NCBI GenBank assembly: GCA_965205735.1
Contig: OZ242179.1
Span: 3,100,001-3,164,000 of the forward strand
Length of the DNA: 64,000 bases
Reading direction: 5' to 3'
Source: VXNE01 sp965205735
GTDB taxonomy: Bacteria > Pseudomonadota > Gammaproteobacteria > Pseudomonadales > Azotimanducaceae
The translations under genes were made by a program, and so were the position numbers. The notes beneath the pieces are model-generated. The model saw only the letters and a list, made by a program, of their open reading frames with translations. It had not been told where the DNA came from and ran no database searches. Shown piece after piece: positions 1-9,646 of this stretch. The first letter of the stretch is position 1, and each line of letters begins with the position of its first letter.

Positions 1-2
1 CC

Positions 3-254
3 GCCGAGGTCGACGCCCAGTGCGTGCACTGCGAGGGCGCGGGTTGCCGGGTTTGCAGCGGTACCGGGTGGGTCGAGGTGATGGGTTGCGGCATGGTGCA
101 TCCCAATGTGCTGACGATGTCCGGCATCGACGCCGAACGCAACACCGGGTTTGCGTTCGGCTTTGGGGCGGACCGGCTGGCTGCCTTCTATTTCGGCATT
201 GACGATTTGCGCCTGTTTTTCGACAACGATGTTCGTTTCTTGTCGCAGTTCTAG
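3..254 (+). CDS. pheS: Phenylalanine--tRNA ligase alpha subunit, C-terminal part (5' end outside window)
   Basis: This is the end of the catalytic alpha subunit of the alpha2-beta2 enzyme that charges tRNA-Phe. The frame is open from base 3 and ends at the TAG at 252-254. The fragment contains a Cys-rich insert (CVHCEGAGCRVCSG) followed by the class II synthetase tail: VMGCGMVHPNVL, then GFAFGFGADRLA (motif 3 region) and LRLFFDNDVRFLSQF. The Cys-rich version of this loop occurs in some gammaproteobacterial PheS proteins and could bind a metal; that is inference. pheT starts 35 bases downstream in the same direction, the usual pheST operon. Only about 83 codons are in the window. Confidence 0.95.
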   Translation, partial: AEVDAQCVHCEGAGCRVCSGTGWVEVMGCGMVHPNVLTMSGIDAERNTGFAFGFGADRLAAFYFGIDDLRLFFDNDVRFLSQF

Positions 255-289
255 GCAGCCAGCGTTGGGCGCTTCGGAGCACTAGCATC

Positions 290-2659
290 GTGCAATTCAG
301 CGAACGTTGGCTACGCGAATGGGTCGATCCGGATGTCGATACCGAGACGCTTTGCGAGCAACTCACCGGCGCTGGTCTCGAAGTCGACGGAACGGCGGAA
401 GCGGCGGCGGCGTTCAGCGGCGTCGTGGTGGGAGAGGTGCTTGCGGTCGCACCGCATCCGAACGCGGACAAGCTCTTTGTGTGCACGGTCGCAGATGGGT
501 CGGATTCGCACCAGGTAGTTTGTGGGGCGCCTAACGCCCGTGTCGGCATGAAATCCCCGTTTGCCCGCATTGGCGCGGTGTTGCCCGGGGTCGAGGTGCG
601 CTCCCGCGACTTTCGGGGCGTCGAATCGAGCGGCATGTTGTGCTCCCCGGCGGAACTCGGATTGGGAGACGATGCCGATGGCATCCTCGAGTTGCCGGCC
701 ATCTTCGCCGCGGGTACCGATTTGTGCCAAGCGCTGGCGCTTGATGATTGCTGCATAACGTTGGATCTGACGCCGAATCGCGGCGACTGCCTGTCGCTCA
801 AGGGGGTCGCCAGGGAAGTTGGCGTACTCAACGACCTGCCCGTTCGGGCGCCCGATTGTGCGCCGGTCCCCGCCCAAAGCGACGACCGGCTTCCGGTTGA
901 GATAGTCGCCGGGGACGGTTGTCCCCGCTACCTGGGCCGCGTGGTTCGGAGCGTCGACACCGGGCAATCGACACCATTGTGGATGACAGAGCGCTTGCGG
1001 CGCTCGGGGCTCCGGTCCATCGATCCGGTGGTGGACGTCACGAACTACGTCATGCTCGAACTGGGCCAGCCGTTGCACGCGTTCGATCTGCACATGCTGC
1101 ACGAACGCATCATTGTCCGTATGGCGAAAGAGAACGAGCGGTTCACCTTGCTGGACGGAAGCCAGGTCAGCCTCGATGACGAGACGCTGCTGATCGCGGA
1201 CGCGCGCGGGCCTGTCGCCATGGCGGGCGTCATGGGCGGCGATCGTTCGGCCGTGAGCGGGTCGACCCGAGACATATTTCTCGAATGCGCGTTCTTTGCC
1301 CCGCTCAAGATCATGGGCACGGCCCGTCGCTACGGCATGCAGACCGATGCGTCGCAGCGATTTGAACGCGGTGTCGACCATGCGCTTCAGGAGGCGGCGA
1401 TTGAGCGCGCGACGCGGCTCCTGCTCGATATTGCTGGCGGGTGCCCGGGTCCGACGGTGGTGACCGAGAGCGCCGCGCATGTGCCGCAACCGGCGAGGGT
1501 ATGGCTACGCCGTTCGCGTCTCGACCTGTTGGTGGGGGAGGCCGTTCCCGAAACCGAGGTCGACCGGATCTTTGAACGCCTCGAGTTTTCCCCGCAGAAG
1601 ATCGACCGGGACGGGCAGGCTGGATGGGAGGTGACCGCGCCCAGCCATCGCTTCGACATCGCCATCGAAGAAGACCTCGTCGAAGAGGTCTGCCGCGTGC
1701 ATGGCTACAACCGGGTGGCCGACAGCTATCCGTTTGCCGAGATTTCGCCCAGGGCCATTCCCCGCAACTTCGCGGGGGCCAGGCCGATATGCGATGCCCT
1801 GGTCGCCCTCGGCTATCGAGAGTCCATCACTTACAGCTTCGTGGCGCCCGAGCGAATGCGGTTGCTGGACCCCGCGCATTCGCCTGTGCGCATTGCCAAC
1901 CCGATGTCGCGGGATCAATCCGTCATGCGCACAAACCTGCTCCCGGGGCTTGTCGGCGCGCTGCAGACAAACCTGGCCAGGCAGCAACGCCGCGTCCGGT
2001 TGTTCGAGTATGGACAGTGCTTCCCGAGCGGCAGGACGGAGGAAGTCTTCCGCGTCGGTGGCGTTGCATGTGGGGGGCGCGCGCCCGAATCGTGGTCGGC
2101 GTCATCCGACCAGGTGGACTTTTTCGACGTGAAGGGCGATGTGGAGCGATTGCTGGCGATCAGTGGCCGCTCGTATGACTTCAAGCCCGCCGCCGATCCG
2201 ATACTACATCCGGGCCAGTCCGCCGTGGTGTTGTCCGAGGAGCAAGTCATCGGTCGTCTCGGACGACTGCATCCCGAGATAGAGGAATCGCTGGACGTTG
2301 GCGTTCAGGTGTTTGTGTTCGAACTTCACGCGGATGCTCTAGTCGAACAGCGGGAACGCCGGCACAAGGGCATCTCGCGATTCCCCAGTGTGCGCCGCGA
2401 TTTGGCGGTGGTCGTCGACAAGGCGGTTTCCGCGCGCGCCGTGGAATCGGCCGTGCGCGAAGTCCTCGGCAGCATCCTGACCGAGTTCACGGTATTCGAT
2501 GTGTATGATGGTGAACGCATTGATTCCAATAAAAAAAGTCTCGGCATCGGGTTGACGTTGCAACACGCATCGCGCACTCTTGTCGATGACGAAAGCAATG
2601 CGTTTATCGACGCTACCGTTAGCTGCCTGGCGGCGAGATTCGGTGCCCGGCTGCGCTGA
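290..2659 (+). CDS. pheT: Phenylalanine--tRNA ligase beta subunit
   Basis: Beta subunit of phenylalanyl-tRNA synthetase (789 aa, normal for the family), cytoplasmic, carrying the editing and tRNA-binding modules. Visible domains in order: N-terminal helix-strand start (MQFSERWLREWVD); EMAP/OB tRNA-binding fold at about 40-150 (PHPNADKLFVCTV, VVCGAPN); B3/B4 editing domain around 210-390 (LDLTPNRGDCLS, YVMLELGQPLHAFD); B5 around 400-480 (EEDLVEEVCRVHGYNRV); core domain; and a C-terminal FDX-ACB domain from about 700 (ISRFPSVRRDLAVVVD). The start is a GTG with a GGAG about 10 bases upstream. ihfA follows after 8 bases, so pheS-pheT-ihfA is probably one operon. Confidence 0.97.
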   Translation: MQFSERWLREWVDPDVDTETLCEQLTGAGLEVDGTAEAAAAFSGVVVGEVLAVAPHPNADKLFVCTVADGSDSHQVVCGAPNARVGMKSPFARIGAVLPGVEVRSRDFRGVESSGMLCSPAELGLGDDADGILELPAIFAAGTDLCQALALDDCCITLDLTPNRGDCLSLKGVAREVGVLNDLPVRAPDCAPVPAQSDDRLPVEIVAGDGCPRYLGRVVRSVDTGQSTPLWMTERLRRSGLRSIDPVVDVTNYVMLELGQPLHAFDLHMLHERIIVRMAKENERFTLLDGSQVSLDDETLLIADARGPVAMAGVMGGDRSAVSGSTRDIFLECAFFAPLKIMGTARRYGMQTDASQRFERGVDHALQEAAIERATRLLLDIAGGCPGPTVVTESAAHVPQPARVWLRRSRLDLLVGEAVPETEVDRIFERLEFSPQKIDRDGQAGWEVTAPSHRFDIAIEEDLVEEVCRVHGYNRVADSYPFAEISPRAIPRNFAGARPICDALVALGYRESITYSFVAPERMRLLDPAHSPVRIANPMSRDQSVMRTNLLPGLVGALQTNLARQQRRVRLFEYGQCFPSGRTEEVFRVGGVACGGRAPESWSASSDQVDFFDVKGDVERLLAISGRSYDFKPAADPILHPGQSAVVLSEEQVIGRLGRLHPEIEESLDVGVQVFVFELHADALVEQRERRHKGISRFPSVRRDLAVVVDKAVSARAVESAVREVLGSILTEFTVFDVYDGERIDSNKKSLGIGLTLQHASRTLVDDESNAFIDATVSCLAARFGARLR

Positions 2660-2667
2660 ACGTTGGC

Positions 2668-3081
2668 ATGGCCGCGAGCGAGCCCACAGAAACAATGACG
2701 GAAGCAACACCGGAAACAACGACAGACGCAACGGATTCAGAGAATCTGGACGAGCGCGCTGGTGAACCTCAAGCTGTGACAACTACCCTGACCAAGGCTC
2801 GCATGGCGGAGCGTCTGTTCGACGAACTTGGACTCAACAAACGCGAGGCCAAGGAGATTGTCGAACTGTTTTTCGAGGAAGTTCGCGCGTCGTTGGGGAA
2901 CAACGCGCGCGTGAAGCTCTCCGGGTTCGGTAACTTCGACCTGCGCGACAAGCGCGAACGGCCCGGGCGAAATCCAAAGACGGGCGAAGAGATTCCCATC
3001 ACGGCTCGTCGCGTCGTCACATTCCGGCCGGGTCAGAAACTGAAGGCGCGGGTTGAAGCGTATGCAGGCCCACCGGAATAG
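2668..3081 (+). CDS. ihfA: Integration host factor alpha subunit with N-terminal extension
   Basis: DNA-bending nucleoid protein of the HU/IHF family, expected to pair with IhfB. From about residue 40 on it is a textbook IhfA: LTKARMAERLFDELGLNKREAKEIVELFFEE, then VKLSGFGNFDLRDKRERPGRNPKTGEEIPITARRVVTFRPGQKLK, including the DNA-intercalating arm with RPGRNPKTG. The first 40 or so residues (MAASEPTETMTEATPETTTDATD...) are an acidic Thr/Glu/Ala-rich extension absent from ordinary ~100-aa IhfA. ATG 2668 is chosen because it follows pheT by 8 bases; ATG 2695 is a possible alternative that would still leave a 30-residue extension. No stop separates the extension from the conserved body. Confidence 0.93.
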   Translation: MAASEPTETMTEATPETTTDATDSENLDERAGEPQAVTTTLTKARMAERLFDELGLNKREAKEIVELFFEEVRASLGNNARVKLSGFGNFDLRDKRERPGRNPKTGEEIPITARRVVTFRPGQKLKARVEAYAGPPE

Positions 3082-3166
3082 TCTGACGCGGCGGCAGACA
3101 TATTCTGCCGCAGTGCGCGAAGCCTGCGGCGCGTTCAAGCCAAATTCGAATTAACGGGATTGTCTC

Positions 3167-3517
3167 GTGGCTGCACAGGCTGACGAACTGCCCCCCATTC
3201 CAAACAGGATTTATTTCACCATTGGCGATGTCGCCAAGTTGTGCGACGTGCAGACGCATGTGTTGCGCTATTGGGAACGGGAGTTTCCGCAACTCAGTAC
3301 GGTAAAACGCCGTGGCAATCGCCGTTACTACCAGCGCAAGGACATCTTGGTCGTGAGACAGATCCGATCCCTGCTGTATGGGCAGCGATATACCATTGCC
3401 GGCGCGCGCAAACGCCTCTCGGGCGAAGACATGAAGGCAGATGCGACGCAGTCCATGCTCGTGGTGAAACAACTGATCGTCGAGTTGGAAGAAGTTCTGC
3501 ACGACCTGCGCGCCTGA
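3167..3517 (+). CDS. MerR-family transcriptional regulator
   Basis: A 116-aa MerR-type winged-helix DNA-binding protein. Residues about 18-85 hold the HTH and wing: IYFTIGDVAKLCDVQTHVLRYWEREFPQL, then RRGNRRYYQRKDILVVRQIRSLLYGQRYTIAGARK. A short helical tail (VVKQLIVELEEVLHDL) would form the dimer coiled coil. There is no Cys-rich effector domain, so it belongs to the short MerR proteins routinely found between ihfA and tRNA-Pro in gammaproteobacteria, whose ligand is not known. The start is a GTG; an ATG-free 5' region makes this the best choice. It is co-directional with ihfA, 85 bases downstream. Confidence 0.9.
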   Translation: MAAQADELPPIPNRIYFTIGDVAKLCDVQTHVLRYWEREFPQLSTVKRRGNRRYYQRKDILVVRQIRSLLYGQRYTIAGARKRLSGEDMKADATQSMLVVKQLIVELEEVLHDLRA

Positions 3518-3545
3518 CCAGGCGCGGGCGAAGCTATCGCGCAGC

Positions 3546-3565
3546 CCTTGGTGAAATATCCGGGC
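3546..3565. repeat. Solitary MITE end upstream of tRNA-Pro
   Basis: The bases CTTGGTGAAATATCCGGGC at this position match, without a mismatch, the reverse complement of the left terminus of the CTAG-flanked element at 24507-24846. The flanking CTAG is absent here (the sequence runs on into GCGGCG) and no partner end is visible nearby, so this reads as a relic of one element end sitting 25 bases upstream of the tRNA gene. Confidence 0.55.
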
Positions 3566-3589
3566 GCGGCGTAGAATCGCCGGTCCCGT

Positions 3590-3666
3590 CGGGGCGTAGC
3601 GCAGCCTGGTAGCGCACCACACTGGGGGTGTGGTGGTCGCCGGTTCAAATCCGGCCGCCCCGACCA
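3590..3666 (+). tRNA. tRNA-Pro (anticodon GGG)
   Basis: A 77-nt cloverleaf can be drawn by eye. The acceptor stem CGGGGCG (3590-3596) pairs with CGCCCCG (3656-3662), followed by A and an encoded CCA. The anticodon stem CCACA/TGTGG encloses the loop CTGGGGG, giving anticodon GGG. The T arm has the expected GGTTCAAATCC core. The C1-G72 pair and A73 are proline tRNA identity features. The position after the merR-like gene is the conserved gammaproteobacterial location. Confidence 0.97.
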
Positions 3667-3899
3667 GATCAATCGGGGTTTTGCTCGAGGAGCGCCCAGC
3701 TAGTCCAATCCCCGTTGGATAGATCCGTAATGTATGGCGATCCTGTAGAGCCACCGATCGGAGTAGAACGGAACACCTGTCTCTCGCGTCTTATCACCAA
3801 GGTTCAACGCAAGCGGCTGACTTGGAACCTGGTTTCAGCAATGGCGGTCAGATGGCAATCCAGGGTCACGATCCTCTGGTTCTACAAGGAGACGGAAGA

Positions 3900-4619
3900 A
3901 TGAAGAAGTGGACGCTATTCGGCTCGGGCGTGTTGCTGGCGGCGCTTGCGATGCAGATCGGCGGCTGCGACGTCGGGTGGAGCGAACCCGAAACGCCGAC
4001 GCTCGAGACGAGAACTTTCGCCCTGCATCATATGGACGCGGGAGAAGCCGCAAAGCTGATCGATCCATACATATACGCCGAGAGGGAGGGGGCTCCGGGC
4101 ATGGCAAGCGCCGCGGAGCACGTCTTGCCCGCTATCAGCGTTCGGGAGACCCCGCACAACCTCGACCGGATTGCCGCTGTCCTGGCGGAGTTCGACCGCC
4201 CCAGCGACAGTACGTTAGCACTCAGGTTTCAGCTTATTTCGCCTTATGGCTCGGAGCCGGATCCCGAGATTGCCGATGTCATCACTGAGTTGCGGCGGTT
4301 CCTGCGTTTTGACGGCTACTCCTTGGCGGGCGAGACCTTCGTTTCGCTTGCAAGACGTCAATTCAAACAGACCATCAAAACCGAAGAAGCGACCTACAGC
4401 ATCAGCGGTGCCTACTGGCCCCCGAGCAAGACGCTCGACATCGATCTGCGCGGAACCAACGTGCAACCATTCGAAACGACGGTCGTGATCCAGCCGGGCA
4501 AGACGTTGGTGCTTGGAACCGTCATCGGAGACGACGTGACAGCGATCCTCGTAGTACGCAGCCTCGTGACCGATCAGATCGACGTGAATCGCGCTCAAGC
4601 CCAACTCCCCAACAACTAG
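3900..4619 (+). CDS. Putative lipoprotein with secretin N-domain-like repeats
   Basis: A 239-aa predicted exported lipoprotein. The start ATG at 3900 is preceded by AAGGAG. The N-terminus is a typical lipoprotein signal (MKKWTLFGSGVLLAALAMQIGGC, lipobox IGGC, Cys at residue 23). The mature part has patterns reminiscent of short secretin-type (STN/NolW) domains: ETRTFALHHMDAGEAAKLIDPYI, then PHNLDRIAAVLAEFDRP, and a beta-rich C-terminal half ending with VVIQPGKTLVLGTV. These resemble the N-domains of type II/III secretion and pilus secretins, but no gate or barrel is present. It stands alone between tRNA-Pro and a convergent gene. The exact function is not recognised. Confidence 0.75.
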   Translation: MKKWTLFGSGVLLAALAMQIGGCDVGWSEPETPTLETRTFALHHMDAGEAAKLIDPYIYAEREGAPGMASAAEHVLPAISVRETPHNLDRIAAVLAEFDRPSDSTLALRFQLISPYGSEPDPEIADVITELRRFLRFDGYSLAGETFVSLARRQFKQTIKTEEATYSISGAYWPPSKTLDIDLRGTNVQPFETTVVIQPGKTLVLGTVIGDDVTAILVVRSLVTDQIDVNRAQAQLPNN

Positions 4620-4661
4620 GAACGGCTAAGCCCCGACGAGGTCATTGGTGGGTGCCCCGGT

Positions 4662-6494
4662 CTAGTCGGGTGACGGGATACGCGCAGCCTTTTCTTCGTC
4701 ATACCACCAGGCTTCGGGGAAGCTGGTGCGAAACTCCGCATCGAACGGCGGGCGACCGAACTTGTTCCAGTAAAGCACGCGTGGCCCCTCGAGCGCGACG
4801 AGCGGGATCATGTCGAAATTCCAGAGCAGTATGCGGTCGAGCGCCTTCTGCGCGGCGGTCAACTCCTCCCGCGAGCGTGCGTTCAGGACGCGCATGATCA
4901 TCTCGTCGGCAGCCTCGCTTTGGATTCCCGAGAGGTTTCGCGTTTGCGGCAGCATCGCATTGCTGGAATGCCAGTAGGAGACGACCTCGACGCCCGGAGG
5001 TTGGGCGACACCAAGCGAGGCAAAGGAGAAGTCGTAGTCGAAGTCTTTCATTATGTTGATGAATTGCACCGTTTCGACCATGCGGACGATGGTCTCGAAT
5101 CCCAGCTTCTGGAGTTGATCCACGTACTGGAGGATCTGCCGCTGATCGTTGGCGGTGCGGATGACAAAGGTAAGCGAGAACGGCTCCCCATCGTCATTCG
5201 TGAGGGTGCCATTGCGCACCGTCCAACCGGACTCTCGAAGCAACGCCCGTGCTTGCAGAAGACTCGCGCGGTCGCGTCCCATCCCCTCTGACCGTCCCAG
5301 CTCGAACGCTTGTGTGAAGAGGCGCTTCGGTAGCTCATCGTGAAAAGGCTCAAGCAGGGCGAGTTCGGCGGCGCTCGGCAGGCCGACGGCAGAGAAGCTT
5401 GATGGCGCGAAGTAGCTTAGGGGACGGCCGTAGAAGCCCTGGGAGATGTTGCGGCCGTACCAGGCGTGGTCGAAAGCCAGCGTCAGCGCTTCTCTCACCC
5501 GCGGGTCCTTGAGGTTGTCCCGGCGTTTGTTGATGACAAGGCCCCGGATCAACCCGACGTAGTACTGGAAGTTGTGTTGGCGCGTCACGATCCAGCCTTT
5601 GTGGCGCGCCGGGATGTCGTAGCCGCTGTGCCAGTATCGCGGATCCGTTTCCCACCGATAGTCGACCAGACCCTTGCGGAACGCTTCCCGTGATACGGTG
5701 CCGTCGCGGTAGTAGTCGTAACGTATGTGGTCAAAGTTGTGGCGGCCGCGATGAAGGCCGAGATCCTTGCCCCAGTAGTCGGGCACGCGTTCGTACAGGA
5801 GATAGCGTGACTGTTCGAACGCCTTGACACGATATGGGCCGCTGCCAAGCGCCGGAGTCAGCGTGGTCTTGGTGTTGTCCTGCTCCCGCCAGTAGTGCTC
5901 CGGCAGTATCGCGATCTTGCCAAGGCTGGAGACCACAGCGGCGTTCAGACCATTGATGTTGAGCATGTGGAATGTCAGTTCCCGCTCGCTGTGGACTTCG
6001 ACCGACTCGACCATCCCGAACGCCGACTGGAGGTTGAAGCTCGAATTCTCGCGAATGTGGTCGAAGGTGAACTTCACATCCCGCGCCGTTATGGGCACGC
6101 CGTCGTGCCAGCGCGCCTCGGGTCGGAGCTGAATGCGCACCCAATTGAAGTCGTCGGCGATCATTACGCCCTCGGCGAGATTGCCGTAGAAGGTGCCGAT
6201 CTCGTCGTCAGCCGGAACAAAGAGCCCATCGTAAAGGAATGGCTGCGACGCGAGAGAATGCTGGACCCCGGGTACGACTGTGCCCTTGTTCAGGTAAGGC
6301 GTGAAGGAGTTCCAGTTGGCGCCGGTTGCCAGCACAAGCGTGCCGCCCTTGGGCGCGTCCGGGTTGACATAGTCGAAGTGCTCGAAATCGGGTGGGTACT
6401 TGAACTCGCCGAAAAACGATACGCCATGCTTGTACGTAGGCTCCGCGACGGCGAGCGCCGCGCCGAATGCGATAGCCGCTGTCAACAGTCGCAT
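4662..6494 (-). CDS. Extracellular solute-binding protein, family 5 (peptide/YejA type)
   Basis: Periplasmic substrate-binding protein of a peptide-type ABC importer. The start is set at 6494 (MRLLTAAIAFGAALAVAEPTYKHGVSFFGE), because GGAG lies 9 bases upstream and a clean Sec signal peptide follows; a longer frame to 6530 lacks this. The mature chain (~610 aa total) shows SBP_bac_5 hallmarks: HFDYVNPDAPKGGTL, ARWHDGVPITARDVKFTFDHI, and LTLAFDHAWYGRNISQGFYGRPLSYF. The DAPKGG opening and EARWHDG motif are like YejA/OppA-type proteins. The yejBEF-like membrane and ATPase genes are in the same window at 32.8-36.6 kb rather than adjacent, so partnership is only inferred. Confidence 0.9.
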   Translation of the reverse strand: MRLLTAAIAFGAALAVAEPTYKHGVSFFGEFKYPPDFEHFDYVNPDAPKGGTLVLATGANWNSFTPYLNKGTVVPGVQHSLASQPFLYDGLFVPADDEIGTFYGNLAEGVMIADDFNWVRIQLRPEARWHDGVPITARDVKFTFDHIRENSSFNLQSAFGMVESVEVHSERELTFHMLNINGLNAAVVSSLGKIAILPEHYWREQDNTKTTLTPALGSGPYRVKAFEQSRYLLYERVPDYWGKDLGLHRGRHNFDHIRYDYYRDGTVSREAFRKGLVDYRWETDPRYWHSGYDIPARHKGWIVTRQHNFQYYVGLIRGLVINKRRDNLKDPRVREALTLAFDHAWYGRNISQGFYGRPLSYFAPSSFSAVGLPSAAELALLEPFHDELPKRLFTQAFELGRSEGMGRDRASLLQARALLRESGWTVRNGTLTNDDGEPFSLTFVIRTANDQRQILQYVDQLQKLGFETIVRMVETVQFINIMKDFDYDFSFASLGVAQPPGVEVVSYWHSSNAMLPQTRNLSGIQSEAADEMIMRVLNARSREELTAAQKALDRILLWNFDMIPLVALEGPRVLYWNKFGRPPFDAEFRTSFPEAWWYDEEKAARIPSPD

Positions 6495-6583
6495 GGCGCA
6501 ATCTCCAGACAGGACCGGTGTCTCAGGCACTATAGGTTATTCTCCCTGTTCCACAAATGCTGCGCGCAAAGGGGAACGGGAAC

Positions 6584-7735
6584 ATGTCGGAACCATTGAA
6601 GGTTGGCCTCGTAGGCGCCGGGGGTATCGCCAACTCGCACCTGCCGGCCTACCTGGAGCACACGGATCGGGTACGAGTGACGGCGGTGTGCGACATCATC
6701 GAAGACGCCGCAAGCGCGTACGCGAAGAGAACGAACGTCGATGCCGTCTACACGGACCTGGATACGATGCTGCGAGACGCCGACATCGAAGCCGTGGATC
6801 TGTGTCACAGGCACGACCTGCATGCGCCGCACGCCATCGCCGCCGCGGAAGCCGGCAAGCACGTGATCGTCGAGAAACCGATGGCAAACTCGGTGCGGGA
6901 CTGCCGCGAGATGGTCGAAGCCGCGGACAAGTCAGGGGTGACGCTGATGGTAGCCCAGCACTTGCGTTACATGCGCACAGCGGCCGCCGCGAAACGTTTG
7001 ATCGAGGACGGGAAACTGGGCGAGATCGAAGCGGTGCGTACCCACATGATCGCGGGCGGATACGGTCGCATGGACCGGCAAGGGCATTGGATGCGGGACC
7101 CGAGATTTGCGGGCGGCGGCGTCATGATGACCACCCAGGTCCATCATATCGATCTGCTGCGCTACTACGTCGGCGACGTGAAACGCGTTTATGGCGTCTG
7201 CAAGACTCTGCAGCCGGACAAGCTCGCTGGGGCGGAAGACCTGGTCGCTGCAACCCTCGAGTTCGAAAACGGCGCCGTCGGGCATGTGTTCGCAAAGTCG
7301 TCGCTTTCTCGCGAGGGCAGGTCCTACTGCCTGATGGGCAGCGAGGGGACCCTTTACGCCGAGCTGGCGGTCGAGAGCGACGAGACGCCGACGCCCCACT
7401 TCGGCACCCTCATGGTTTCCCTCAGATCACCGGAAAAGGAACAGGAATACCTGTCCAACGTGGCGGATATGAGACGATTCATGCGTGGAGACGCCAAGCG
7501 TCGGAACGAGTTCATAAGGAAACTTGAGCCGGTCTTTGAACCCCTTTCCACTGAGGGCACGGGTCTGCGCACTGCCAATGGCTTCGTCAACGAGATTCTG
7601 CATTGGGCGGAGTGTTGCAGGACGGGTGCTGCGCCGATCAGCAGCGGTCGTGACAACGTCAACACGATCGAGGTCATCATGGGCATCTACGAGTCTTCCC
7701 GGACCGGCATGCCCGTCGATCTGGATACTCTCTAA
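6584..7735 (+). CDS. Gfo/Idh/MocA family oxidoreductase
   Basis: NAD(P)-dependent dehydrogenase of the glucose-fructose oxidoreductase/inositol dehydrogenase family, 383 aa. The Rossmann fold opens with VGLVGAGGIANSHLPAYLEH, and the family motif HVIVEKPMANS lies near residue 98. The C-terminal substrate domain contains the conserved GGGVMMTTQVHHIDLLRYYVGDVKRVYG, placing a likely catalytic His in the usual helix. ATG 6584 (MSEPLKVGL) is preferred over the ATG at 6557 because the fold starts immediately after it. It diverges from the solute-binding protein gene, leaving about 90 bases for promoters. The sugar or polyol substrate cannot be told from sequence. Confidence 0.92.
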   Translation: MSEPLKVGLVGAGGIANSHLPAYLEHTDRVRVTAVCDIIEDAASAYAKRTNVDAVYTDLDTMLRDADIEAVDLCHRHDLHAPHAIAAAEAGKHVIVEKPMANSVRDCREMVEAADKSGVTLMVAQHLRYMRTAAAAKRLIEDGKLGEIEAVRTHMIAGGYGRMDRQGHWMRDPRFAGGGVMMTTQVHHIDLLRYYVGDVKRVYGVCKTLQPDKLAGAEDLVAATLEFENGAVGHVFAKSSLSREGRSYCLMGSEGTLYAELAVESDETPTPHFGTLMVSLRSPEKEQEYLSNVADMRRFMRGDAKRRNEFIRKLEPVFEPLSTEGTGLRTANGFVNEILHWAECCRTGAAPISSGRDNVNTIEVIMGIYESSRTGMPVDLDTL

Positions 7736-7877
7736 TTCCAATCGCAGCCGGTTGTGGAAGCTCGAGCTGCAAAAGCTGGCGGAGTCGCTCGTTCTGCGAG
7801 GCGCGCTTTGCCACCGGGCACCCCGAGACTCATGGAGTACGTTGGCGCGCGCTCGACTTGATCCCACGCGTTGCGGT

Positions 7878-9341
<1,464 letters not shown>

Positions 9342-9353
9342 GGACAGACCGGG

Positions 9354-9506
9354 CTAGCCATGCATCTCAACCGAAACGCCGCGTTCTGTGACGCTGTCCG
9401 GGAAACGCGTTCTCAGGAGGGTGGACTTGCCGGTCTGACGGGCACCCCAAAGGAATGCGGACTGCCTTGGCGGAAGATCCACCGAGACTGTTCTTGTATA
9501 ACTCAT
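9354..9506 (-). pseudogene. Remnant of DUF4143/AAA-type ATPase (N-terminus with P-loop)
   Basis: A 50-codon reading frame on the minus strand begins at ATG 9506 and ends at TAG 9354-9356. Its translation contains DLPPRQSAFLWGARQTGKSTLLRTRFPDS, where GARQTGKST is a Walker A motif in the arrangement typical of DUF4143-type ATPases (normally around 400 aa). Nothing of the Walker B or the downstream domains follows; after the stop the SEC-C gene starts 12 bases later on the same strand. It reads as the stump left by a deletion, although a residual small product cannot be excluded. Confidence 0.7.
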
Positions 9507-9516
9507 ATGGATATCG

Positions 9517-9543
9517 ATCCCGATTGGCTCGACTAATCGGGAT
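9517..9543. promoter_or_regulatory. Inverted repeat upstream of the ATPase remnant
   Basis: A perfect 9-bp inverted repeat, ATCCCGATT and AATCGGGAT, separated by 9 bases, lies about 10 bases upstream of the remnant ATPase start. The position suits an operator or a hairpin of the old leader. There is no T tract, so it is not a good intrinsic terminator. Confidence 0.4.
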
Positions 9544-9646
9544 TCTAATTCATATCAGTTGATTGGCAACCGATCCCCGTCTCCGAATTGGTGCGTGCGT
9601 GATGGGAACGACAACGGCGTGGTGGCCGGCCGCTATCTCAAGCACG

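Noticed and set aside
311..1489. A 392-codon minus-strand frame across pheT
   Set aside because: Shadow of pheT, which has full-length family homology on the plus strand.
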